Shown: positions 8,164 to 15,579 of the stretch, piece by piece | Numbering within the stretch: the stretch's first letter is position 1 | Layout: every line of letters begins with the position of its first letter | NCBI RefSeq assembly: GCF_902499335.1 | Contig: NZ_CABVQK010000015.1 | Span: forward strand, 177,299-241,298 | Direction of reading: 5' to 3' | Origin: Burkholderia lata | Lineage (GTDB): Bacteria; Pseudomonadota; Gammaproteobacteria; Burkholderiales; Burkholderiaceae | DNA length: 64,000 bases | The notes under the pieces: model-generated | Database searches by the model: none | What the model was told of the DNA's origin: nothing | The model's input: the letters and a program-made list of their open reading frames with translations, nothing else | Made by a program: the position numbers and the translations under genes

Positions 8164-9165
8164 ATGCGAATGCATCGATATGGAAGGTCCGGCAGAGCAC
8201 GGCTGCCGCGCGAACGCGGCATCGCGATCGTCACGGTGCTGCTCGTCGTCGCGCTGGCGGCGACGCTCGCGGCGAGCGTGCTGTGGCGCCAGCAGGTCGC
8301 GACGCGCGACGTGGAGAACCAGCGGCTCGCGACGCAGACGATGTGGGTCGAGCGTGCGGCGGTCGAATGGGCGCGTGCGACGCTGCGCGCGCAGAGCGCG
8401 ACGTCGAACGTCACGTTCATCGGCCAGCCGTGGTCGTCGCCGGCCGCCGATGTGCAGCTTGCGGACCTGCTGCCGCCCGACGCCGCGGCGGTCAATGCGG
8501 AGCTGTCGCGTGCGTGGATCTCCGGCCACGTCGAGGATGCGCAGGCGCGCTTCAACCTGACGAACCTCGTGACGCGCATCGCGCCCGGCAAGCCGTGGCA
8601 GGCCAACGGCGAAGGCGTGCTCGCGTACCGGCGGCTGCTGAGCCAGCTGTCGCTCGATCCCGCGCTCGCGCAGCAGACGGCCGACTACATGCTGCGCTCG
8701 CTGCGCGACACGAACGGCCCCGACGGCTGGCCGCTGCAGCTCGTCGCCGTCGACGATCTCGCACGCATTCCCGGCTACGACGCGCATGCGATCGAGACGC
8801 TGGCGCCGTTCACGACGATCCTGCCGGACCTGACCACCGTCAACGCCAATACCGCGGCCGAGCCCGTGCTCGTCGCCGCGATTCCGACGCTGTCGGCCAG
8901 CCAGGCCAAGCGGCTCGTCGACCGTCGCGGCACCGCGTATTTCATCAGCACCGGCGATATCGCCGAATACCTGCTGCCCGCGCGCGGCGGCAATCCGACA
9001 TTGCCGGACGGCTCGACCGTCGGTGTCAACAGCCTCTACTTCATCGTGCATTGCCGCGTGCATTCGGCGCGCATCAACGCACGCGTCGACACGCTGATCG
9101 CGCGCTACGGCAGCGGCAATTTCACGTGGACGTCGGTGATCTGGGTGCGGCGGCTGACGAGTTGA
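8164..9165 (+). CDS. gspK: T2SS minor pseudopilin GspK
   Basis: The protein has 333 residues, the normal GspK length. A type IV prepilin-like leader ends RERG, followed by IAIVTVLLVVALAATLAAS. The Glu at +5 found in other pseudopilins is absent (Thr instead), which is a hallmark of GspK, the tip subunit. The long globular part contains the alpha-domain insertion (DPALAQQTADYMLRSLRDTN, DGWPLQLVAVDDL) and helix-hairpin-like segments (TTVNANTAAEPVLVAAIP). It would cap the periplasmic pseudopilus together with GspI and GspJ, whose genes lie 34 kb away. Its separation from gspG/H/L/M is unusual. Confidence 0.9.
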   Translation: MRMHRYGRSGRARLPRERGIAIVTVLLVVALAATLAASVLWRQQVATRDVENQRLATQTMWVERAAVEWARATLRAQSATSNVTFIGQPWSSPAADVQLADLLPPDAAAVNAELSRAWISGHVEDAQARFNLTNLVTRIAPGKPWQANGEGVLAYRRLLSQLSLDPALAQQTADYMLRSLRDTNGPDGWPLQLVAVDDLARIPGYDAHAIETLAPFTTILPDLTTVNANTAAEPVLVAAIPTLSASQAKRLVDRRGTAYFISTGDIAEYLLPARGGNPTLPDGSTVGVNSLYFIVHCRVHSARINARVDTLIARYGSGNFTWTSVIWVRRLTS

Positions 9166-9167
9166 AC

Positions 9168-9185
9168 GCGGCGCCTGCGCGCCGC
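9168..9185. terminator. possible terminator between convergent genes
   Basis: A perfect 7-bp stem GCGGCGC/GCGCCGC with a 4-nt loop lies just after the gspK stop and before the stop of the convergent transposase-like gene. It is followed by TTCTCC only, so the U-tract is weak. It could serve both directions. Confidence 0.4.
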
Positions 9186-9193
9186 TTCTCCGG

Positions 9194-10858
9194 CTAGTTC
9201 AGCGGCGATTCGCTCAATGCGACCGAACGCATGCCCTGCGCCGCCGCGCAGTCGAACGACAGCCGCGTAAGGCTTGTCTCGCGCACTTCGCCGAGCAGCC
9301 GGTTCCAGTCGTCGATCGACACGAGCAGCGCGATCGGCCGGTTGTATTTGGTGACCATCACGAGCGCCTCGCCCGCGTGCCGCAGCGCCTTCGACGGATT
9401 GCTGCTGAAGTCGCGCGTCGCCATCGCGATCGTGCGCAGGCTGAACACGTTCGCGGCAGGATCGCCGCCGTCGTCATGCAGCAGGTGTTCGAGCGTCGCC
9501 GCGCGCAGCAGCGCCTGCGACTTCGCGGACAGCCGGTTGTCGCGGCGCCTGCGCCGCTCGCTGCGCGGATCGACGTGCACGGCGAGCATCCGCACGATCT
9601 GCCCGAGCGTCGCCGCGGGCAACTGGTCGTAGCGTCGCCACCAGTCGGGCGGCAGCGCGATCATCATCCCGGCATAGGTTGCGGTGACGCCGTCGGCGAT
9701 ATGCGACGGCACACGTTCTACATCACGCTCGTCCAGACCGAGCGCGCCACCGACCACACGGGTCATCACGCTGAACGCGTTGTACGCGAGCGCCGCGATG
9801 CCGCACGCGAGCAGCGACGCGCGGGCGGGCACGCTGCCGAACAACGTGCCACCAAGCGCCGGTTCGAGCGGGAACGGCATCGCATCGCGCCAGCGCCGGC
9901 GCGCCAGCTGCATCACCTGGCACGCGTCGAACTGCTCGACCGGCAGGTTCGTCAGCACCGTGACCGTCGCGCCCGGGTGGCCGTCGCGCCCGTGGCCGCA
10001 CCATTCGATCCGCCTGAGCGTTCCGGACGCTTCACCGTCGCCCGCGATGCCGACGGCCTGCTCGCGAACGCCACCGCCGTCGAGCGGGCCGGCATCGCGC
10101 CAGCCGCCGAGCGGCCGGCATGCGGCCGCGCCGCCATCGTCACGCAATACGAATGCGCCGCCGCGGCGCGGCCAGCCCGACACGATCGCGTCGGTATCGA
10201 AACGGCCGTCGACGATCCACAGCTCGCCTGGCCTGACCGTCTCCAGCAGCGCGCCGACGAACGCGCGTTCGTGCGACCGGCCGCGTTCGACCGGCAGCAA
10301 GTCGACGATCATCGCAAGCTCGGGATCGTAGACCGGCATCACTCGCGCGCCGGTCATGCCCAGCGCCGCGTCACGCGCCGGGTCGTCACACGCGCGGCCG
10401 CAGTCGCAACCACCACCGCCGGGCGCGCAACTGTCGCCCGTGCCGTCCAGCACGCGCAGCCGCATCCCGCCGAGCGTGCGCCCGCGTTCGTCGGCCCGCG
10501 CCGCCGCGACGGGCAACAGCAGATCGACGCTGTCCCTGACGAGCGCACGCCCCCAGCCGGCCCGCCAGCGGCTCATGCCGTCGTGAAGCGCGGCCACCGC
10601 GGCGCCGGGCGCGGACGACACGTGTCCGGGCACCCCGTGCGGCATCTGCGATGTCTCCATCTGCGCCTGCGCGGCAATCGCCGCGATCGCGTCGACCGCC
10701 AGCGCGAACAGCGTCTCGCGGATCGACTCGTCGTCGGGCTCTTCGTCCGCTTCGACAGCCGTATCGATCCAGTCGTCGTGCAGCGCGCACTGCAGCACGA
10801 GCCGCGTCATGATCGTCATCGGGCTCTGTTCGACGAAGCGTTCCACAATCGTGCGCAT
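9194..10858 (-). CDS. IS4-type transposase-derived protein fused to a Phd/YefM antitoxin domain
   Basis: The start at 10858 (MRTIVERFVEQSPMTIMTRL) matches the usual N-terminus of one IS4-family transposase group; the product is about 554 residues. The first two catalytic Asp positions of the DDE fold appear retained (LRVLDGTG; LWIVDGRFDTDAIV). The third motif, normally Y-x2-R-x3-E, reads ARRRWRDAMPF, with Ala where Glu is expected. The last 90 residues are a different module: FSSNPSKALRHAGEALVMVT, then KYNRPIALLVSIDDWNRLLG, a clear Phd/YefM antitoxin-like fold. No terminal inverted repeats or target duplication were seen and GC matches the locus. This suggests a domesticated, probably catalytically dead transposase used as a DNA-binding or regulatory protein. 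Confidence 0.8.
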   Translation of the reverse strand: MRTIVERFVEQSPMTIMTRLVLQCALHDDWIDTAVEADEEPDDESIRETLFALAVDAIAAIAAQAQMETSQMPHGVPGHVSSAPGAAVAALHDGMSRWRAGWGRALVRDSVDLLLPVAAARADERGRTLGGMRLRVLDGTGDSCAPGGGGCDCGRACDDPARDAALGMTGARVMPVYDPELAMIVDLLPVERGRSHERAFVGALLETVRPGELWIVDGRFDTDAIVSGWPRRGGAFVLRDDGGAAACRPLGGWRDAGPLDGGGVREQAVGIAGDGEASGTLRRIEWCGHGRDGHPGATVTVLTNLPVEQFDACQVMQLARRRWRDAMPFPLEPALGGTLFGSVPARASLLACGIAALAYNAFSVMTRVVGGALGLDERDVERVPSHIADGVTATYAGMMIALPPDWWRRYDQLPAATLGQIVRMLAVHVDPRSERRRRRDNRLSAKSQALLRAATLEHLLHDDGGDPAANVFSLRTIAMATRDFSSNPSKALRHAGEALVMVTKYNRPIALLVSIDDWNRLLGEVRETSLTRLSFDCAAAQGMRSVALSESPLN

Positions 10859-11001
10859 CATCCAGTCACTCCACACTGTTCAGCCGGGCCCACTCGCACT
10901 TGACGGGCCGCCCGCGACGCCGCAGCATCGTGGGCGACCGGACCCACACGACGGCGCGCCGCCGCGGCGGTCCGCCCGCAATCGATGCACGAGGCACCGG
11001 C

Positions 11002-11826
11002 ATGTACGTAGATCCCCGCGTGGCCCACGGCCGCGCCCGGTTCGACCTGAGCGGTTCCCCGCGGCTCGTCGCCGACGAGCGCCGCTGGGAAATCAGCGAC
11101 GTGGTCACGCGCGGCCTCGACGATTTCACGGGCGTGCGCAACCGCCGCAACCTGATGCGGCTGCTCGAACGCCAGATCGCGCCGAAGCTCGCGCGCCTCG
11201 GGCTCGAGCCGTACGTCGGCGCGCTCGGTCATGCCGAAGGGTTGTTCGTCAACTTCTCGACGATGAGCGCCGAGCACGGCCTGCGCGAATTCCAGCTTCA
11301 ACTGACGGTGCCCGACCTCGTGCTGCGCAGCTTCGCGTCGAACGTGATCCGGCCGCACGCGGTCGCGCGCTGCATGCAACGCAACGGCGTAATGTCGCTG
11401 GCGGAAATCGAACAAGAAACGCGCATCGCGTTCGTCGCGGCGCGCGTGATGCGCTCGCTCGCCCTCGCGGAAGGCTGGCAGCAGATCGGCGTGCCGACGC
11501 CGCACGGGCTGTTCGTCGGCGCGCTGACCGACGCGCACGACGTCGCGATGAACACCTATTTCCGTCCCGGCGACAACGACCGGCCGTCGCGCTGGAGCGG
11601 CTTCTCGGCCCTCTTCTCGACGATGCCGGACTGGCGCCCGGAACAGGTCCGGCACGGCGGCGATCTGCTGCAATGGATGGTCAACCATATCGTGGCCCTG
11701 CAAGAATCCGCACCGTTCGTCGAACGCTTTCCCTTTCTGCGCGAGCCGCTGCGCGATGCCGGCGATCCGCTCGACGCCGCCTGGAACGGCGCACGCGCCG
11801 GCCTGCAACCCGGGTCGCCATCCTGA
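11002..11826 (+). CDS. hypothetical protein, 274 residues, family not recognised
   Basis: The frame is open from 10900, but the natural start is ATG at 11002 (MYVDPRVAHGRARFDLSGSP), because upstream residues are Arg/Thr-rich filler. The protein looks soluble and mixed alpha/beta, with no signal peptide or membrane segment. It has notable conserved-looking stretches (EISDVVTRGLDDFTGVRNRR, GLFVGALTDAHDVAMNTYFR). It is divergent from the transposase-Phd gene, with 143 nt between the two starts, so the two may share a control region. No catalytic motif is evident. Codon use and GC fit the neighbourhood, so it is a real gene, but its function cannot be stated. Confidence 0.7.
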   Translation: MYVDPRVAHGRARFDLSGSPRLVADERRWEISDVVTRGLDDFTGVRNRRNLMRLLERQIAPKLARLGLEPYVGALGHAEGLFVNFSTMSAEHGLREFQLQLTVPDLVLRSFASNVIRPHAVARCMQRNGVMSLAEIEQETRIAFVAARVMRSLALAEGWQQIGVPTPHGLFVGALTDAHDVAMNTYFRPGDNDRPSRWSGFSALFSTMPDWRPEQVRHGGDLLQWMVNHIVALQESAPFVERFPFLREPLRDAGDPLDAAWNGARAGLQPGSPS

Positions 11827-12085
11827 ATCGTGAATCCGGGCTTGCGTGACGCGGCCGGCACGTACTCGGCACCTGCCCGCCACCGTGCGTGAACGGTGAT
11901 CCGGGAGCCCATTCAGGCCCCCGTTCCCCGGTCTCCGCGCTACAGCCCCTCTGCACAGCCCCCTCGCTCTCTCATATACAAGGTCGAAGCGGGCCCGCAT
12001 AACCCGCAGACTTTCTTTCAGTGCGTGCGCCACGGCTCGAACGCGATTGCGCACCACACCGGTGCACGCAAGAAAAGCCGCCGCC

Positions 12086-12337
12086 TCAATGCGTGCGCGT
12101 CGGCCCGCCGGGCTCCTGGCGGCCGACCGTCTCCAGCACGGCCCACATCCAGATCAGCTCGCGGACCGTGCGTGCATGCTCGTCGCTCTGCGCGCGCCAG
12201 CGCGCGAAAGCGTCGAGTTCCTGTTCCGTCGTGTCGCCGGTGCGCAACCACAGCAACCAGCGCACCGCGCCCTCGCGGATCGCATCGGCGCGCGTATTCG
12301 CGTCGCCGGGATCCGACTCCCGTTGCGATTCGTTCAT
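12086..12337 (-). CDS. orphan FecR N-terminal (DUF4880) domain protein
   Basis: From ATG at 12337 (MNESQRESDPGDANTRADAI) the product is 83 residues. Residues of about 20-70 (REGAVRWLLWLRTGDTTEQE, then LDAFARWRAQSDEHARTVRE) match the cytoplasmic anti-sigma domain that begins FecR proteins, including the A-x-W-x2-L...L...F-x-W-x4-H pattern. There is no membrane helix and no FecR periplasmic domain. It lies 257 nt downstream of the full-length fecR gene on the same strand. It may be a soluble anti-sigma factor for the same or another ECF sigma factor, or a truncated second FecR. The reading frame is intact and codon use is normal, so it does not look decayed. Confidence 0.72.
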   Translation of the reverse strand: MNESQRESDPGDANTRADAIREGAVRWLLWLRTGDTTEQELDAFARWRAQSDEHARTVRELIWMWAVLETVGRQEPGGPTRTH

Positions 12338-12594
12338 GATCACGCCACCGCCCGAAGCTCCATCGACACACATCCCCCGCACCGCGCATCGCTGCACGGC
12401 CGGGGCGCTTGCCACCCACGCCTCGGGTCCGACGACGTCACACCGGGCCGCCATGACAGACGGCCCGGCGTTTGCCGGCCCTCATTGATCAAGTCGTATC
12501 GGACGGCCGTAACCCGCAGTGCGCGGACAGCCGGAAGCGACGCGAACGCATCGCCAGCGGGAGGAAGAAGGGAAAGTGGAACGCGGGAAGCCGG

Positions 12595-13590
12595 TCAGCT
12601 CAGCAGCACGATATTGCCGGGCAGACGCGTGATGTGCGCGCCGTACAGGCGGCCGACCATGTCGATCACGTCATCGAGCCGCGTGATCGGGAACTGCGCC
12701 TGCATCCGGTTCTCGCCGAGCGACGCGCTGCGCAGGATGACCTTGCCGCGCCGGTAGCGGTTGATCTCGTCGACCACTTCGGCGAGCGGCACGCCGTTGA
12801 ACACCAGCATCCCGCGTCGCCATGCGCTGACCGCGCCCGGATCGATCCGCGACACGGGCTGCACGCCGCGATCGTCGTAGACGACCTGATCGTCGGCCGT
12901 CAGCGTGCGTGCGCCGCGCGGATGCTCGAGCGCAACGGTGCCGGAGAGGCAGGTCACGCAGACCAGCGAGCCGGTGCGCCGCACGTTGAAGCGCGCGACG
13001 GTCGCCCGCATGCGGCCGCCGCCCGCAACCACGGTGACGGGCTGGATCGGCGTCGCGCGGTCGGCCGGCGGCGCAGCCGCGTCGATCTCCGCCTCGCCGG
13101 CGACGACTTCGACGCCGCGCGCGGCATCGCTGGCGGCCAGCACGTCGAGGCGCGTCTGCGTATTCAGTTCCACCGTCACGCGCGACGACAGCGCGACGCT
13201 GCGCTGCTCGCCGGTGCCCGTGTGGTAATCGGCCGCGAGATCGCCGAGCGACGGCCACAGCTGCATCGGCGGGCGCAACGCGAGCCACGATCCGCCCGCC
13301 GCCACCGCGAAGCCGATGAACGCGCGCCGCCCGGTGCGCATCGTGCGCTCGCGCTTTGCAACGTTTGCCCAGGCAGCGGCCGCGCGTTCCTCGTGTGAGA
13401 GTTCGGTCGCCGCCGTGCGCAGCGCGCTCCAGGTATCGCGCAGCAGATCGGCGGCTTGCGGACGATCGGCGCACCAGCGCTCGAACGCATCGGCTTCGGC
13501 CTGGCTCGCGTCTCCCGAGCGCAGACGCAGCAGCCACGCACTCGCTTCGTCGAGTTCGTCGTGAGCAGGTTCGGCCTGGGCTTTCGTCAT
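12595..13590 (-). CDS. FecR-type transmembrane anti-sigma factor (VreR-like)
   Basis: The product is 331 residues from ATG at 13590. A TTG at 13605, overlapping the sigma stop, is an alternative start. The N-terminal DUF4880 domain (residues of about 10-60: ASAWLLRLRSGDASQAEADA, FERWCADRPQ) would bind the sigma factor in the cytoplasm. One membrane helix follows at about 90-110 (RRAFIGFAVAAGGSWLAL). The periplasmic FecR domain comes next (DYHTGTGEQRSVALSSRVTV, VVAGEAEID) and the C-terminal STN-binding region last. In the family it carries the signal from the STN-domain protein to the FecI-type sigma factor. It follows the sigma gene with 11 nt between, completing a sensor-sigma-anti-sigma operon. 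Confidence 0.9.
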   Translation of the reverse strand: MTKAQAEPAHDELDEASAWLLRLRSGDASQAEADAFERWCADRPQAADLLRDTWSALRTAATELSHEERAAAAWANVAKRERTMRTGRRAFIGFAVAAGGSWLALRPPMQLWPSLGDLAADYHTGTGEQRSVALSSRVTVELNTQTRLDVLAASDAARGVEVVAGEAEIDAAAPPADRATPIQPVTVVAGGGRMRATVARFNVRRTGSLVCVTCLSGTVALEHPRGARTLTADDQVVYDDRGVQPVSRIDPGAVSAWRRGMLVFNGVPLAEVVDEINRYRRGKVILRSASLGENRMQAQFPITRLDDVIDMVGRLYGAHITRLPGNIVLLS

Positions 13591-13601
13591 CGTCCTGATG
13601 C

Positions 13602-14150
13602 TCAAAATTTACGCGGGCCGCCTCGCGTGCCCGTGTACGGATCACCGTCTTCCTGCATGCGCTGCAGGCAGTACTTCATTGCCGCGCTCAGCTCGCTTTC
13701 GACGAGCCGCAGCGAAATGCCGAAATGCTCGGCGATCTCGCGATTCAGCAGGCCGTCCACGCGGGCGGCCAGCAGGATCGCGCGGCGCCGCGGCGGCAGG
13801 CCGCGCAGCACGTCCTTCAGTGTCTCGACCTTGCGGCGCGCCGCGACGATGCGCTCGGGATCGGCCAGTTCGTCCGGCATCTCGAGCAGCGTCTCGACAT
13901 CGTCGTCGTGCAGATGCCGGCGCTCGCGCCGATGCTGGTCGATCGCGACATTGTTCGCCATCCCGAGTATATAGGCGTCCGCGTTCGTCACCTGGGTGGA
14001 GACGTTCGCGTTCTCGAGGCGCAGCCAGGTTTCGTGCAACGCGTCGGCGGCGCCGTCCTTCGATCCGGTCACGCGCTCGAGGCGCCTGACGAGGTACGCG
14101 TAGCGCGTCGCCAGCAGCTTCCTGAGCCCGGTGCGGTTGCTGTCGGTCAT
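13602..14150 (-). CDS. FecI-type ECF sigma factor (VreI-like)
   Basis: The protein has 182 residues, the standard ECF size. Sigma region 2 spans about residues 10-80 (DALHETWLRLENANV, ADAYILGMANNVAIDQHRRE). Sigma region 4 spans about 110-165 (LRGLPPRRRAILLAARVDGL, LNREIAEHFGISLRLVESEL), with a clear helix-turn-helix. It lies between the STN-domain sensor (6 nt upstream) and fecR (downstream), the arrangement of cell-surface signalling systems. The inferred targets are the T2SS, TpsA, TPR and PstS-like promoters in this window that share a compound element. It is the best candidate for the P. aeruginosa VreI counterpart. Confidence 0.9.
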   Translation of the reverse strand: MTDSNRTGLRKLLATRYAYLVRRLERVTGSKDGAADALHETWLRLENANVSTQVTNADAYILGMANNVAIDQHRRERRHLHDDDVETLLEMPDELADPERIVAARRKVETLKDVLRGLPPRRRAILLAARVDGLLNREIAEHFGISLRLVESELSAAMKYCLQRMQEDGDPYTGTRGGPRKF

Positions 14151-14156
14151 CGCGGC

Positions 14157-14903
14157 CTAGCCCCGGACGGCCGGCTGCGGCGCCGGACAGCGGAAATGCA
14201 CGCCGTTGCCGGCCGGCCGCAGCAGGATCGTGACCGGCTGCGGCAAGTCCGCCGGCGGCGCGTCGTCCAGCTTCAATGCGCGCAGCGCGCGCATCACCGC
14301 CGCGTCGCGGGCGGCCGAACCGCTCGATGCCACCATGTTGACCGCCACCACCGCCCCCCTGTTGTCGATGCGCACCTGCGCGACGAGTCGATAGCTGCCC
14401 GGCACGGCTCCCGGCTGCGCGCAGAGCGCATCGATCAGATGCGCCTGCAGCAGGCCCGCGAACGCGCGCCGATCGCCGGAATCGCCGATCCCGTCGATCG
14501 GCAAGGCCGCATCCGCCGGCGTGTCGGCCGTTGCGGGCGCCTGCTCGGCGCCCGGCTGCGCGACGATGATCGCTTCGTCCGGGCGCGAGAATTCCGCGCG
14601 CAACCCCGTTCCGGCCAGCATCCGCTCGAGCGCGTCGCGCGGCGTGAATTCACCCTGGACCGGCGCACTCGTGCGCCCGTCGAGCAGCGGCGCCGGCGCC
14701 AGCACGATCAGCTCGGTGAGCCGCGCGAAGTCCTGCAAGGTCTTCGCGAGCGGCTGCGCGGGCAGATCGAAACGCACCGTGCTGCCCGGCTGGCGGACGA
14801 TGGAACCGGTCTCCTGCGCATGTATGCCGTGCATGCACGGCACGACGAACGCCAGCCACGCAACGAGCGCCAGGACACCAGACGGCGCCCGTGAACGAGT
14901 CAT
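14157..14903 (-). CDS. secreted STN-domain signalling protein (VreA-like)
   Basis: The start at 14903 (MTRSRAPSGVLALVAWLAFV) begins a signal peptide ending IHA-QE and gives 248 residues; the open frame upstream has no signal. Residues of about 35-110 form an STN (secretin and TonB N-terminus) domain (VRFDLPAQPLAKTLQDFARL, PRDALERMLAGTGLRAEFSR). The C-terminal part resembles a TonB-type C-terminal domain (YRLVAQVRIDNRGAVVAVNM, RDAAVMRALRALKLDD). There is no outer-membrane barrel, unlike normal TonB-dependent transducers. That is the distinctive design of VreA in the P. aeruginosa PUMA3 system. It lies 6 nt before the ECF sigma gene. It probably passes a periplasmic signal to FecR; the signal itself is unknown. 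Confidence 0.85.
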   Translation of the reverse strand: MTRSRAPSGVLALVAWLAFVVPCMHGIHAQETGSIVRQPGSTVRFDLPAQPLAKTLQDFARLTELIVLAPAPLLDGRTSAPVQGEFTPRDALERMLAGTGLRAEFSRPDEAIIVAQPGAEQAPATADTPADAALPIDGIGDSGDRRAFAGLLQAHLIDALCAQPGAVPGSYRLVAQVRIDNRGAVVAVNMVASSGSAARDAAVMRALRALKLDDAPPADLPQPVTILLRPAGNGVHFRCPAPQPAVRG

Positions 14904-15000
14904 GAATCCCTGGACGGAAGTGGAGTTGCACGTTGCCGGCGAAACGCGCCCCCCGTGAGCGGTTCCGCAGCAAACGAACGTCAGATTGTGAGCGGGCACT

Positions 15001-15018
15001 ATGACAGTCAGGTGAAGC
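15001..15018 (-). promoter_or_regulatory. Pho-box-like site upstream of the STN-sigma-fecR operon
   Basis: Read on the minus strand the site is GCTTCAC-CTGA-CTGTCAT: one perfect CTGTCAT half-site and one 4/7 half-site with the 11-bp period of PhoB boxes. Ten nt downstream, CACAAT could be a sigma-70 -10. It sits about 98 nt before the STN gene start and has no AATGGTCCGTAAC core. This suggests that PhoB with the housekeeping sigma factor turns on the signalling operon in low phosphate. Confidence 0.5.
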
Positions 15019-15066
15019 GTGCAGCAATGCGATTCAATACTTTCGCTGCGTTCATTCGGCTCGCAT

Positions 15067-15579
15067 TCAACGGGCCGTTTGCGGTTGCAGCAACGCCGAA
15101 ACCGTCGTCACGCCGGGCTTGCCGTCGGCGCTCGCATGCGCGCTCACGACGCGCACGTGGTGCGTGTGGCGCGCGCGATCGAGCCAGTCCATCCAAGCTG
15201 CGAACGAGATGCCCTTCGCGTCCACCTGGATGCCTTCGCCAAGCACGGCGACCTGCGCTTTCGCGATACCGGCCTGCGCGAGCGACGCAGCGAGTGCGTC
15301 CCGCAGCGCGGCACCGGCCGGCGGCCGGATCGCGGCGGCTGCGCGCAGGCGCCGTGCTTCCGCGAGTTGCCCGCCGGCTTCGGCCACCTGTTGCTGCAAT
15401 GCGGGCAGGCTGGCCGCGATCCGTGCGCGGCCCGTGTACGCGGGCTCCCACATCACGTTGTAGATCAGCGCCGCGGACAACACGGCGCCGCCAGCAGCCA
15501 GCAGTGCGCGCTCGCGCGGCGAACGGCCGTCGAGCCACTGTGTCAGCGCGGCGCGGGCCGCGTGGAGCCGAGCATCCAC
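15067..15579 (-). CDS. gspM: T2SS inner-membrane protein GspM
   Basis: The protein has 170 residues, the size expected of GspM. A short cytoplasmic N-terminus is followed by a single membrane helix at about residues 26-45 (LLAAGGAVLSAALIYNVMW). A coiled-coil stretch follows (LPALQQQVAEAGGQLAEARR) and then a small ferredoxin-like periplasmic domain (DALAASLAQAGIAKAQVAVL, ISFAAWMDWLDRAR). It overlaps the end of gspL by 37 nt, which implies translational coupling. In the family, GspM and GspL form the inner-membrane platform that links the GspE ATPase to the pseudopilus. Confidence 0.85.
   Translation of the reverse strand: MDARLHAARAALTQWLDGRSPRERALLAAGGAVLSAALIYNVMWEPAYTGRARIAASLPALQQQVAEAGGQLAEARRLRAAAAIRPPAGAALRDALAASLAQAGIAKAQVAVLGEGIQVDAKGISFAAWMDWLDRARHTHHVRVVSAHASADGKPGVTTVSALLQPQTAR

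Noticed and set aside
12481..12594. GGCCGTAAC downstream of fecR resembling part of the compound core
   Set aside because: It lies in the wrong orientation for the DUF4880 gene and has no Pho half-sites.
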